In this document: positions 11,101 through 18,833 of the stretch, piece by piece
Layout of the letters: every line of letters begins with the position of its first letter
Position numbering within the stretch: position 1 is the first letter of the stretch
Assembly (NCBI GenBank): GCA_963805645.1
Contig: CAWDVA010000006.1
Location: 1-64,000, forward strand
DNA length: 64,000 bases
Origin: CAVXEH01 sp963805645
GTDB lineage: Bacteria > Chloroflexota > Limnocylindria > QHBO01
Direction of reading: 5' to 3'
The notes under the pieces: model-generated
What the model saw: the letters and a program-made list of their open reading frames with translations, nothing else
Told to the model about the DNA's origin: nothing
The model's database searches: none
Program-made: the position numbers and the translations under genes

Positions 11101-11329
11101 CTTCTTCTTGTCCCTCTGCCTCCGGAAGCACCCCGCTCCCGGCCTCCTCGATACGTCATCCGCCGGCCGTTTCTGGTGTGCCTCCCCCCTCGTTCATGCC
11201 CTGCTGCGGGGCATAGAACGCCCTAGCCGCGGGTATGTTGGGAGGACCAGGGGCGCTGCCGGCGCCGACGGTTACGCTGCGCGCTGTTCCGGCCGTGGGG
11301 GGCCGTTCGGCGCTGAAGTCAGGAGCGGT

Positions 11330-11358
11330 AGTGTAGGACGCACCCCCACCCGCGTCAA
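11330..11358 (-). promoter_or_regulatory. nrdJ promoter
   Basis: On the minus strand, a -35 TTGACG (11353-11358) and a -10 TACACT (11330-11335) are separated by exactly 17 bp. They lie about 230 nt upstream of the nrdJ ATG. The leader contains one clear hairpin (ATGCCC/GGGCAT, about 11196-11216). Confidence 0.65.
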
Positions 11359-11366
11359 GCCGAAAA

Positions 11367-11415
11367 CCACAACATCTGGTGGTACCTTCGGGGAGGTGGC
11401 CACAAGATGTCGGGT
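11367..11415 (-). promoter_or_regulatory. Two tandem NrdR-box-like sites
   Basis: CCACAACATCTGGTGG (11367-11382, an imperfect palindrome matching its own complement at 12 of 16 positions) and CCACAAGATGTCGGGT (11400-11415) start 33 bp apart, about three helical turns, immediately upstream of the nrdJ -35. Paired 16-bp sites with this spacing are the hallmark of NrdR control of ribonucleotide reductase genes. A DnaA-box-like TGTGGATGA follows at 11430-11438. The identification is by pattern only. Confidence 0.55.
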
Positions 11416-11438
11416 ACGTGTAGGACAACTGTGGATGA

Positions 11439-11900
11439 GATGTTGACGGCCTGTGGACCGATGGTGGACGGCTGCCGTCCCCCGCCGCCATTCCCCGAGC
11501 GGGCCTGCTCTCATTGTCCCTGCTGATCCGGTCAGGATCCGGCAGGTACACCGAACCGCATCCGCTGGATGCGGGTGTCTTGTGCCGCGTGTCGGTGTCG
11601 GATGTCACGCGTCCGTAACCGATCCTCCCTCGAACCGGGCAGCACCGCCTGTCTGCCGACGCTGCGTTACGTGGGGGCAACCAATCCGACCCTGGCGGCG
11701 GTCAGGGGTGGGTCGCGGCCGGGTGCGGGCCGGGTTGGGGCCTTATTGGTTACGGCATCGCACCCTGGCGTCGGGGGCGGGCGGCATCGGCCAGGCTCAG
11801 CCGACAAACGGTTGCAGAACCATTCCAGCCGGCCGGGGCTGAGGGTGCCGATGCGTTCGGCGCATGCCTCCGCCCGGCAGCTGGGTTCGGCCGCATCGGG
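11439..11900. other. Gene-free stretch upstream of nrdJ and PEBP genes
   Basis: No frame here has a believable protein composition and no RNA gene is recognised. It lies between two divergent transcription units and otherwise shows nothing distinctive. Confidence 0.4.
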
Positions 11901-11912
11901 CAGAATCGGGGC
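11901..11912 (+). promoter_or_regulatory. -10 box of leaderless PEBP gene
   Basis: CAGAAT at 11901-11906 is followed by a 6-nt spacer and the ATG at 11913, so the transcript should begin at or next to the start codon. No Shine-Dalgarno is present. Confidence 0.45.
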
Positions 11913-12506
11913 ATGCACGGAGGGAAGCGGGCTGCCGCAGTCGTGGCGGGGCTGGTCGTGGGCCTCGCGGCATGCGGAGCCAGCGGAGCGACCAGTGCCG
12001 CGCCGATCGTCGACGCGTCGGCGCTCGCGACGTTGCGCGTGACCTCGACCGCGTTCCGCGACGGGGCCGACATCCCGGCGCGGTTCACCTGCGACTCGCC
12101 CGAGGCCGGGGCGGCGGTCGTGTCACCGGCCCTGGCCTGGATCGGGGCGCCGGCCACCGCGCGGGTCATGGCCGTGGTGGTCGTGGATCCCGACGCCAAC
12201 GGCTTCGTCCATTGGCTGGCGGCCAACGTCCCACCGGGGAGCGGCGGGTCGGGATTCCTGGCGGAGGGGGCGTCGGGCACGGAGGCGGCCGGCGTGGAGG
12301 GGCGCAACTCCGCGGGCAAGGACGGCTGGACGCCGCCCTGCCCGCCGCCGGGGGACGGGAAGCATCGGTACCAGGTGACGGTCTACGGGCTCAGCGAGCC
12401 ACTCCCCGTGGAGGCGGGCTTCTCCCTGTCGGATTTGCGCGCGGCCATGGACGGCAGCGTGGTCGCGCAGGGTGAGATCACCGGGCTCTACGCCCGCGCC
12501 GCATAG
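11913..12506 (+). CDS. YbhB/YbcL-type PEBP family lipoprotein
   Basis: 197 residues. A lipoprotein signal (KRAAAVVAGLVVGLAACGAS, with lipobox cysteine at residue 21) anchors the protein outside the membrane. The body matches the bacterial phosphatidylethanolamine-binding/Raf-kinase-inhibitor-like family: TSTAFRDGADIPARFTCD, then VVVVDPDANGFVHWLAANVP (the conserved DPD and HW elements), then GWTPPCPPPGDGKHRYQVTV. Ligands and role of bacterial members are poorly known. Stand-alone gene; the start is supported by an upstream -10-like box (leaderless type). Confidence 0.85.
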   Translation: MHGGKRAAAVVAGLVVGLAACGASGATSAAPIVDASALATLRVTSTAFRDGADIPARFTCDSPEAGAAVVSPALAWIGAPATARVMAVVVVDPDANGFVHWLAANVPPGSGGSGFLAEGASGTEAAGVEGRNSAGKDGWTPPCPPPGDGKHRYQVTVYGLSEPLPVEAGFSLSDLRAAMDGSVVAQGEITGLYARAA

Positions 12507-12560
12507 CCCGCGCCGCATAGCCCGCCCCGCCGCCCGGGACGCGGTGGCGGCGCCATCGGT

Positions 12561-13226
12561 CTAGACCAGGACGACTCCGTTGGCGCCCGGGTCGTGTCCA
12601 TCGCGGACGGCCGCCAGCACGGCCCGGCTGTCCAGCGGGAGCTCGTCGCGCAGCAGCTCGCGCACCGCGGCCAGCGCACGACGGTTGGCCGGCGTGTCGG
12701 CCAGGGCCACGACCAGGCGGGCGCCCGGCGGGGCACCGTCGCGCCACTTGAGATGGATCGCGCGGAGCTGGGCCTGCGCATCCGCCAGCCGGGTGATGAT
12801 CTCGACGCAGACGGTTGCGCTCGAGCGGGGCTCGCGCAGGACCAGGTCGAAGGCCCGCAGGTCGCCGCCGATGCGGACCGGCACCTCGAGAGCCAGCCGC
12901 CAGGCCGGGGAGAGGATGCGGCGCAGGCGACCCGTCACCGCCAGCTGGGCCACGTCACGGAGCGGCGGACCGGCCGGGAAGGCGCGCAGCTGCAGTCGCA
13001 GCCCCACCGCGACGCTCAGCACCGCCAGGTCCGCGGCGGCGGCCCGGATGGATCGCCCGGACTCGATCCGGGCAAGGCGCTGCCGGCTCCATCCCAGGAG
13101 CGCCGCCACCTGCGCCTGGCTCATTCCCGCGGTCACTCGCGCGCGGCGCACCTCGTCGCCCACCTCGCGGACCAGGCCCGCCGCCCTTCGCCGAGCCTCC
13201 ATCACCTGCCGCTGGTGACTGCCCAT
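12561..13226 (-). CDS. XRE-type helix-turn-helix protein with conserved C-terminal domain
   Basis: 221 residues from the ATG at 13226, which has a CACCAT box six bases upstream (leaderless type). Residues about 15-75 form an XRE HTH (RRARVTAGMSQAQVAALLGW, then RQRLARIESGR). The C-terminal 130 residues (LEVPVRIGGDLRAFDLVL, then ATVCVEIITRLADAQAQL, then ARLVVALADTPANRRAL) recur in the gene at 50064-50747, so the two are paralogues. The spacing of an Asp in the first strand and acidic residues in the next (D...VEI) recalls a degenerate PD-(D/E)xK nuclease core, but the lysine is not evident. Function unknown; probably a transcription regulator or an antitoxin-like protein. Confidence 0.65.
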   Translation of the reverse strand: MGSHQRQVMEARRRAAGLVREVGDEVRRARVTAGMSQAQVAALLGWSRQRLARIESGRSIRAAAADLAVLSVAVGLRLQLRAFPAGPPLRDVAQLAVTGRLRRILSPAWRLALEVPVRIGGDLRAFDLVLREPRSSATVCVEIITRLADAQAQLRAIHLKWRDGAPPGARLVVALADTPANRRALAAVRELLRDELPLDSRAVLAAVRDGHDPGANGVVLV

Positions 13227-13238
13227 GCACCGATGGTG

Positions 13239-13738
13239 ACGGCCCACCGTTACCTGGTGCTTACCACGCACGGACCCCGTGGGTTGCCGGGTGGTACGGC
13301 GCTGTAACCAGGGTTCGCTCGGGGAGATCTTCGACAGCCCCTCGCCGACGCCAGGGTGCGCGCCTGGAACCAAACCGGACCTGGCGGTGGGCAGGACCGG
13401 GGCGCAGCCCAGGATTGGTGACAGTCCTGCAACCCTGCGTCGGTGGGAGCGCCGCAGACCGTGCCTGGGGCGAGGTTCGGTTACGGCCGCGCAACAACCG
13501 GCCGGTGCCTGGGCGAGGTTCGGTTACGGCCGGGTTCGAACGCTCGCGGGCCGCAGCCGGCCGTTGGTCAGAACCCGCGAAAGGGTTTCGGGATCGTGAC
13601 AAGGGCACCGCGTCACGTCGCGCACCGGCACTCCGGATCCCTCGGAGCTCAGGGGCTCGGGGCTCGGGGCTCAGGGCTCACGGCTCCCCGGCCAGGGAGT
13701 CACGGGTCCGGAGAGCCACTAGTCCCAAACGACGATCC
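13239..13738. other. Gene-free stretch with direct repeats
   Basis: No credible gene on either strand. It contains the 28-bp direct repeat listed separately and several GGTTCG/CGAACC words. The sequence then grades into the control region of the sulfur operon. Confidence 0.45.
13461..13532 (+). repeat. 28-bp direct repeat
   Basis: The words GTGCCTGGG(G)CGAGGTTCG and the following GTTACGGCCG occur at 13461-13489 and again at 13505-13532, differing only by one G. The 44-bp period suggests a recent local duplication. Confidence 0.8.
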
Positions 13739-13763
13739 ATTCGGCCTGTTGCCATTTCCGAAT
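13739..13763. promoter_or_regulatory. Inverted repeat, candidate ArsR operator
   Basis: ATTCGG (13739-13744) and CCGAAT (13758-13763) form a perfect 6-bp inverted repeat with 13 bp between, in an AT-rich patch (to about 13801, with TATACC and TATAGAT possible -10 words) otherwise rare in this genome. It is the only symmetrical site ahead of the ArsR-led operon. ATTC/GAAT half-sites are used by sulfide-sensing ArsR proteins, though with a shorter gap, so the link is only suggestive. Confidence 0.4.
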
Positions 13764-13876
13764 AGATGTCTAAAACATATACCCTACAAAGGCCTATAGA
13801 TGGGCCTGGCATCTGTTCCGGGTGCCGGTCGCGAACAGAAGGGACCGGACCCGCGACGACAGGGAGGCGGATTCAC

Positions 13877-13984
13877 ATGAACACCACGACGCGGCGACGG
13901 CCCTGGTTCCGCCGCCTCTTCTCGTCGCCGGATTGCCTGTGCTGGCGGCTGGGTTCGCTGGCGCTGCGCATCGGGCGGCATTGA
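13877..13984 (+). CDS. 35-residue leader ORF of the sulfur operon
   Basis: A tiny frame (MNTTTRRRPWFRRLFSS, then PDCLCWRLGSLALRIGRH) with a strong Shine-Dalgarno (AGGGAGG, nine bases before the ATG). It contains a CLC motif and a basic N-terminus. Its stop overlaps the next tiny ORF (TGATG), suggesting translational coupling through to the ArsR gene. It could be a real small protein or a regulatory leader peptide. No family recognised. Confidence 0.5.
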   Translation: MNTTTRRRPWFRRLFSSPDCLCWRLGSLALRIGRH

Positions 13985-14028
13985 TGACCACAGGCCGGAT
14001 GCCGGGACTGCGAGGCGGGAGGTGCTGA
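13984..14028 (+). CDS. 14-residue micro-ORF (MTTGRMPGLRGGRC)
   Basis: Its ATG shares one base with the preceding stop and its own stop lies two bases before the ArsR start, so ribosomes terminating here could reinitiate on the regulator. It ends in cysteine. Only the position and overlap support it; it may merely be a spacer. Confidence 0.25.
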   Translation: MTTGRMPGLRGGRC

Positions 14029-14030
14029 CC

Positions 14031-14426
14031 ATGCTGCGCGCCAACGAAGAGATCTACGCCATCCAGGCGTCCGTCCTTCGCACGCTGGGGAGCCCGCGCC
14101 GGCTGGAGATCATTCATCTGCTGGGCGACGGGCCCGCCGAGGTCCACCGCATCGCGGAGGCCCTGGGGCTGAGCCAGCCCACCGTCAGCCAGCACCTGGC
14201 GGCGCTCCGCGGCGCCGGGCTGGTGGACGCCGTCCGCGACGGACGCGAGGTCCGCTACGAGCTGACCGATCCGGGGATCCTCCAGGCCTGCGACCTCATG
14301 CGCGACGTGCTCTTCCGACGGCTCGGCCGCCTGTCGAGCCTCGCCGCCACCTTCGCCGCACCGGATCGCCGGCGCGGCCGTGCTCGCCCGGCGCGCAGGC
14401 GCGCGCTCGTGGAGGTTCAACGATGA
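14031..14426 (+). CDS. ArsR-family transcriptional regulator
   Basis: 131 residues from the ATG at 14031, preceded by GGGAGG eight bases upstream; a GTG at 14022 is a weaker alternative. Winged helix of the ArsR/SmtB type: LRTLGSPRRLEIIHLL, recognition helix LGLSQPTVSQHLAALRGAGL, wing DGREVRYELTD. There is no metal-binding ELCVC motif; the only cysteine is in ILQACDLM of the last helix, so sensing might involve one thiol per subunit. First full gene of the sulfur operon and overlapping the next gene by ATGA, so it very likely controls it, possibly through the 13739-13763 inverted repeat. Confidence 0.85.
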   Translation: MLRANEEIYAIQASVLRTLGSPRRLEIIHLLGDGPAEVHRIAEALGLSQPTVSQHLAALRGAGLVDAVRDGREVRYELTDPGILQACDLMRDVLFRRLGRLSSLAATFAAPDRRRGRARPARRRALVEVQR

Positions 14427-14836
14427 GCGAATCCCTTTCCCTCGTCCTCTGCTCGGGGACGGACGACAAGCTCGAGACGGCGGCGATCATGGCCGCCGGC
14501 GCGGCCGCGCTGGGCCAGCGGGTCAACATCCTGCTCCAGTTCTGGGCCCTCGACGCGTTCCGCGCAGACCGCATCGACTCCGACCACGGTCTCCTGCCGG
14601 AGGCCGGCGAGGCGGGCGCCGCAGCGGTCCGCGAGCACACGCCGCACGGGAAGCTCGAGTGGGCCGAGACGCTGCGCCAGGCCAAGGAGCTTGGCGAAGT
14701 GGACATCACGGCCTGCACCAACTCCCTGGAGCTGCTGGGCATCGAGGCCATGGACCTCGACCCGCTCGTGGACGGTGCCGGCGGCATCGCCACGTTCCTC
14801 CTGAAGGCCGAAGACGGCCCCATCGTCTACATCTGA
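14423..14836 (+). CDS. DsrE-like sulfur-relay protein
   Basis: 137 residues. The fold signature is that of DsrE/DsrF-like or DsrE2-type proteins: an opening strand and loop SLVLCSGTDDKLETAAIMA, GQRVNILLQFWAL, and a conserved cysteine in ITACTNSLELLGI. Members accept or pass persulfide sulfur, usually with TusA. Start overlaps the ArsR stop (ATGA) and it is followed by a second DsrE-like protein, TusA and Hdr/Qmo-type genes, supporting a role in cytoplasmic sulfane-sulfur trafficking. Soluble; no signal peptide. Confidence 0.75.
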   Translation: MSESLSLVLCSGTDDKLETAAIMAAGAAALGQRVNILLQFWALDAFRADRIDSDHGLLPEAGEAGAAAVREHTPHGKLEWAETLRQAKELGEVDITACTNSLELLGIEAMDLDPLVDGAGGIATFLLKAEDGPIVYI

Positions 14837-14852
14837 GGAGCTGAAAAGAGAA

Positions 14853-15221
14853 ATGGCAGACCACGAGAAGCTCGTCTTCATGGTCACCCACGGACCGGAC
14901 CACCCTGAGCACGCCACCATCCCGTTCGTCATGGCCGCCGCGGCCCTGGCGTCGGACGTGGAGGTCGTGATGGGCTTCCAGGCCGATGGCGTCCTCATCG
15001 TCCGCAAGGGCGACGCGGACCAGGTCGAAGCGCGGGCCTTCCCGCCCCTGGCCAAGCTGATCAACGACTTCCGCGAGCTTGGCGGAACGATGCTCGTCTG
15101 CGGACCCTGCCTCAAGGGCCGGGAGATCGACCAGGGCGAGCTGATCGAAGGGGCCGAAGTCGTGGCCGCCGGTCGCTTCATCGCCGAGATCACCTCGGCC
15201 ACCAACGCCCTCGTCTACTAA
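14853..15221 (+). CDS. DsrE-family protein
   Basis: 122 residues. LVFMVTHGPDHPEHATIPFV opens the Rossmann-like DsrE fold; the conserved redox cysteine region is TMLVCGPCLKGREI (CGPC, a thioredoxin-like spacing). Family members relay persulfide to or from TusA. Preceded by GGAGCTGAAAAG ribosome-binding sequence. Two different DsrE-like proteins in tandem could act as a hetero-oligomer or as donor and acceptor. The exact partner cannot be assigned from sequence. Confidence 0.8.
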   Translation: MADHEKLVFMVTHGPDHPEHATIPFVMAAAALASDVEVVMGFQADGVLIVRKGDADQVEARAFPPLAKLINDFRELGGTMLVCGPCLKGREIDQGELIEGAEVVAAGRFIAEITSATNALVY

Positions 15222-15270
15222 CCGATCAACCACGCCGATCCGCCCCGCGGGTCGAGCCAAAGGAGCCGAC

Positions 15271-15534
15271 ATGGACACCACAACCACCCAGCCGCTCGAA
15301 GAGATCACCGCCGCCAAGGTCATCGACGCCCGCGGCGCCGCCTGCCCCGGACCTCTGCTGGAGGCCAAGAAGGGCATGGGCACCGTCGCCATTGGCGAGG
15401 TGATCGAGATCTGGTCCACCGATCCGGTGACCAAGACCGACATCGGCGCATGGTCCGGCAAGGTCGGGCACGAGTTCCTGGGCGCCCTGCAGGACTCCGG
15501 CTACGACCGCGTCTTCGTGCGGCGGATGAAGTAG
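15271..15534 (+). CDS. tusA: TusA-family sulfur carrier
   Basis: 87 residues with the diagnostic motif DARGAACPGPLLEAKKGM: the cysteine of CPGP carries the persulfide. The rest (IGEVIEIWSTDPVTKTDIGAW, then GYDRVFVRRMK) matches the two-layer TusA/SirA fold at normal length. Good ribosome-binding site (AAAGGAG). In sulfur-oxidising and sulfur-reducing organisms TusA delivers sulfur to Hdr-like or Dsr systems; its place between DsrE-like and Hdr/Qmo genes says the same here rather than tRNA thiolation. Confidence 0.92.
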   Translation: MDTTTTQPLEEITAAKVIDARGAACPGPLLEAKKGMGTVAIGEVIEIWSTDPVTKTDIGAWSGKVGHEFLGALQDSGYDRVFVRRMK

Positions 15535-15603
15535 GACGCATACGAGATGGGTGGCGGGTGCGGCTGCCGCACCCCGAACCCACCCCAACGGGAGTCGACA
15601 CAC

Positions 15604-16044
15604 ATGAGCGCGCAGATACTCGCCGAGGCACCGGTGGCCCACACGGGCCCGCCGAGGATCCTGGTCTTCTCCACGAACAACATCAGTGACCCGGGGATCG
15701 ACCTGGCGGGCAGCGCCCACATGCACTACTCCCCGGGCGTCAAGGTGATCAACCTGCCGTGCACCAGCGGCATCCGCCCGTCGTGGATCCTCCACGCCCT
15801 GGAGACCGGCTTTGACGGCGTCTTCGTGGCATCCGACGGCGACGAGTGCGCCTACCTGCCCGACTGCGGCAAGCGCTCCTCGCGGATCCTTGCCGAGGCC
15901 CAGGCGACCATGAAGGAGCGCGGCATCGATCCGAACCGGGTGCGCCTGGCGGCGATCTGCTCCGTCTGCTCGGAGCCCTTCACCAAGCACGTCACCCAGT
16001 TCTCGAGCGCCCTGGCCGAGCTCGGCCCGGCAACGGCGAGGTGA
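15604..16044 (+). CDS. FlpD/MvhD-type hydrogenase iron-sulfur subunit
   Basis: 146 residues from the ATG at 15604 (GGGAG twelve bases upstream). Matches the MvhD/FlpD family, which carries a [2Fe-2S] cluster and passes electrons to HdrA: VFSTNNISDPGIDLAGSAHM, INLPCTSGIRPSWILHALE, FVASDGDECAYLPDCGKRSS, LAAICSVCSEPFTKHV. The usual first cysteine of the family (the CxWC-like start) is replaced by the STNNIS segment, while later cysteines remain, so cluster coordination may differ. In QmoB this domain is fused to the flavoprotein; here it is a separate gene overlapping or abutting the HdrA gene. Confidence 0.82.
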   Translation: MSAQILAEAPVAHTGPPRILVFSTNNISDPGIDLAGSAHMHYSPGVKVINLPCTSGIRPSWILHALETGFDGVFVASDGDECAYLPDCGKRSSRILAEAQATMKERGIDPNRVRLAAICSVCSEPFTKHVTQFSSALAELGPATAR

Positions 16045-16049
16045 CCGAC

Positions 16050-18833
16050 ATGACCGAAGCCTGCGCGGTTCCCGCCGCGAACACGTCCAACTACGACGTC
16101 ATGGTCGTGGGCAGCGGCATCGGCGGCATGGAGTCCGCCCTGAAGCTGGGCGACATGGGCTACAAGGTCCTGCTGGTCGAGAAGGAGGCAAGCGTCGGCG
16201 GCAAGATGATCCTGCTGTCGAAGGTCTTCCCCACGCTCGACTGCGCCAGCTGCATCAGCACGCCCAAGATGGCGGCGACCATTCATCACCCGAACATCAC
16301 CGCGCTGACCTACGCGCAGGTGGACGGGATCCGCAAGAGCGCCGACGGGCGCTTCCACGCATCGGTCACCAAGAAGGCCCGCTACGTGGACATCGACGCC
16401 TGCACCGGCTGCCAGAAGTGCGAGACGGCCTGCACCGTGGCCGTCCCCGACCAGTTCAACGCCGACCTGGTGGCACGCCGCGCCGCGCACATCGCCTTCC
16501 CGCAGGCCGTGCCCAAGAAGGCGGTCATCGACCGCGCCGGCTCCTCGCCGTGCAGCTTCGCCTGCCCGGCCGGGATCCAGGCCCATGGCTACGTCAGCCT
16601 GATCCGGTCCGGCGAGTACGAGAAGGCCTACGACCTGGTCCTCGACGCCACGCCGCTGGTGGGCACCCTGGGCCGGGCCTGCTACGCCCCCTGCGAGAGC
16701 GAGTGCACCCGCGGCTCGCTGGAGGGGACGCTCCCCATCCGGCGCCTCAAGCGCTTCATCAGCGACAAGCACGACGAGACCGGTGCGGGCACCCGGATCG
16801 AGTTCGCGCCTCCCAACGGCAAGCGGGTGGCCATCGTGGGCTCCGGGCCCACCGGGCTCACCGCCGCCTGGCAGCTGGCCCGCCTGGGCTACGCGGTCCG
16901 CATCCTGGAGTCCGCGCCCGTGGCCGGCGGCTTCCTGCGGCTGGGCATCCCGTCCTACCGCCTGCCGGAGGCCGTGGTCGAGCGAGACATCGCCAACCTG
17001 ACCGATGCCGGCGTGGAGATCGTCACCGATACCACCGTGCGCGACGTGACCGCCCTCAAGGACGAGGGCTACGACGCCGTCCTGGTGGCCACCGGCACCC
17101 ACCGCTCCCTGGGCCTGGGCGTACCCGGCGAGGATCGCCTGGGCGTCCTGGGCGGCACCGACTTCCTGCGCAAGGTCAAGCTGGGGACGCCCATGGACCT
17201 GTCCGGCCGCAAGGTCGTGGTCGTGGGCGGCGGCAACGTGGCCATGGACGCGGCGCGCACCGCGCGGCGCCTGGGCGCCGCCTCGGTCACCGTCGCCTAC
17301 CGGCGCGGCCGCGACGAGATGCCAGCCCACCACGTGGAAGCCACCGACACCGAGGCCGAGGGCGTGGGCTTCGAGTTCCTCCTGGCGCCGACCGAGGTGA
17401 TCGGCGACGAGAAGGGTGCGGTCAACGGCCTGCGCTGCCAGCGCATGCGGCTCGGCGAGCCCGACGCCTCCGGGCGCCGACGCCCGGAGCCGATCGAGGG
17501 CAGCGACCACGTCATCGACTGCGACCTGGTCATCGCCGCCATCGGCATGCGACCGGACCTCACCCCCTTCGGCGGCCAGCTGGCCACCAACGACCGGGGC
17601 CGGCTGCAGGCCAACGAAGAGACGCGGCAGACGGGCCTCGAGTACGTGTTCGCCGCCGGCGACGCGGTCCACGGGCCCACCGACATCACCCGTGCCGTGG
17701 GCGAGGGACGCCGCGCGGCGCACATGATCGACCGCTGGCTCAACGGCCGGCCCATGGACGGCTTCGACGACCGGCTGCCGGTGGTCGACAAGCAGGCGGT
17801 CCTGGCGCGCCAGCGCGAGTACAGCCTGCGACCGCCGACCCCGGATGCCACGACCCTGGTCGCGGCGCCCACCGACTTCAGCGAGATCGAGGCGGGGCTC
17901 ACCGAGGCGGAGGCCCGAGCCGCCGCCGGGCGCTGCATCGACTGCGCGGTCTGCAGCGAGTGCCGCGAGTGCGTGGCGGCCTGCCCCGTGGACGGGTGCA
18001 TCGACCTCCACGCGCGCGACGAGCACTTCGAGGCCGATATCGGCGCCGTCGTGGTCTCGACCGGCTTCAAGCTCTTCCCCGCCGACCTCAAGCCGGAGTA
18101 CGGCTTCGGTCGCTTCACCAACGTCATCACCGGGATGCAGATGGACCGCCTGCTGGCGCCCACCCGTCCCTTCAACACGATCCTGCGGCCGGGCGACGGC
18201 AAGGTCCCGGAGCGGATCGCCTACATCCTGTGCACCGGCTCGCGTGACGAGATGGTGGGCAACCCGCTCTGCTCGCGGTTCTGCTGCATGTACTCCATCA
18301 AGCAGAACCAGCTCCTCATGGGCGCCCTGCCGCTGGCCGACGTGACGGTCCACTACATGGACATCCGGGCCCCCGGCAAGCGCTACGACGAGTTCTACGA
18401 GCAGGCCAAGGCCATGGGCGCCACCTACGTCAAGGGCCGCGTCGCGGACGTCCGCGAGCAGCCCAACGGCGACCTGGTCCTCAAGTACGAGGACATCGAG
18501 AACGGCGGCCGGATCGTGGAGGCGGAGTACGACCTGGTCGTGCTGGCCGTGGGCGTCCAGCCCAACCGCGATGCCGAGCAGCTGTTCGAGGTCGGCGAGC
18601 TCTCGCTCGACGAGTGGAACTACGTCGCCGAGCCGGAGGAGGACCTCAACCCGGGCCAGACGAACATCCCCGGGGTGTTCGTGGCCGGGGCGGCCTCGGG
18701 AGCCAAGGACATCGCGGACTCGATCGTCCACGCGGGGGCTGCAGCGGCCCAGGTGGCCGCTCACCTCGAGCAGACGAAGGTCGAGGCCCCCGAGACGGAA
18801 GCCCTCGAGACGATTGCGATGGTGACGGCATGA
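16050..18833 (+). CDS. HdrA flavoprotein with inserted GltD/NfnB-type NAD(P)H module
   Basis: 927 residues. Residues 15-115: HdrA-type FAD domain (VGSGIGGMESALKLGD, then FPTLDCASCISTPKM). Residues 118-128: CTGCQKCETAC ferredoxin motif. Residues 167-620: a glutamate-synthase-small-subunit/NfnB-like insert, with its own cysteines (PCSFACPAG; CYAPCESECTRG), FAD loop VGSGPTGLTAAWQLARLG, pyridine-nucleotide loop VVGGGNVAMDAARTARRLG and YRRGRDEMPA. Residues 629-650: CIDCAVCSECRECVAACP. The remainder is the HdrA C-terminal half (ILCTGSRDEMVGNPLCSRFC). The unit thus has two flavins and several FeS clusters plus an NAD(P)H site, fitting electron bifurcation or confurcation. GTG at 16041 is an alternative start; the end overlaps the next gene by ATGA. 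Confidence 0.88.
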   Translation: MTEACAVPAANTSNYDVMVVGSGIGGMESALKLGDMGYKVLLVEKEASVGGKMILLSKVFPTLDCASCISTPKMAATIHHPNITALTYAQVDGIRKSADGRFHASVTKKARYVDIDACTGCQKCETACTVAVPDQFNADLVARRAAHIAFPQAVPKKAVIDRAGSSPCSFACPAGIQAHGYVSLIRSGEYEKAYDLVLDATPLVGTLGRACYAPCESECTRGSLEGTLPIRRLKRFISDKHDETGAGTRIEFAPPNGKRVAIVGSGPTGLTAAWQLARLGYAVRILESAPVAGGFLRLGIPSYRLPEAVVERDIANLTDAGVEIVTDTTVRDVTALKDEGYDAVLVATGTHRSLGLGVPGEDRLGVLGGTDFLRKVKLGTPMDLSGRKVVVVGGGNVAMDAARTARRLGAASVTVAYRRGRDEMPAHHVEATDTEAEGVGFEFLLAPTEVIGDEKGAVNGLRCQRMRLGEPDASGRRRPEPIEGSDHVIDCDLVIAAIGMRPDLTPFGGQLATNDRGRLQANEETRQTGLEYVFAAGDAVHGPTDITRAVGEGRRAAHMIDRWLNGRPMDGFDDRLPVVDKQAVLARQREYSLRPPTPDATTLVAAPTDFSEIEAGLTEAEARAAAGRCIDCAVCSECRECVAACPVDGCIDLHARDEHFEADIGAVVVSTGFKLFPADLKPEYGFGRFTNVITGMQMDRLLAPTRPFNTILRPGDGKVPERIAYILCTGSRDEMVGNPLCSRFCCMYSIKQNQLLMGALPLADVTVHYMDIRAPGKRYDEFYEQAKAMGATYVKGRVADVREQPNGDLVLKYEDIENGGRIVEAEYDLVVLAVGVQPNRDAEQLFEVGELSLDEWNYVAEPEEDLNPGQTNIPGVFVAGAASGAKDIADSIVHAGAAAAQVAAHLEQTKVEAPETEALETIAMVTA

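Noticed and set aside
11101..11329. Possible cobalamin riboswitch in the nrdJ leader
   Set aside because: No B12-box (GCCACTG) or other conserved cobalamin core words on the minus strand; only an ordinary hairpin is visible.
13481..13560. tRNA-like GGTTCGAA segment
   Set aside because: A T-loop-like word only; no acceptor stem, anticodon arm or CCA context could be folded.
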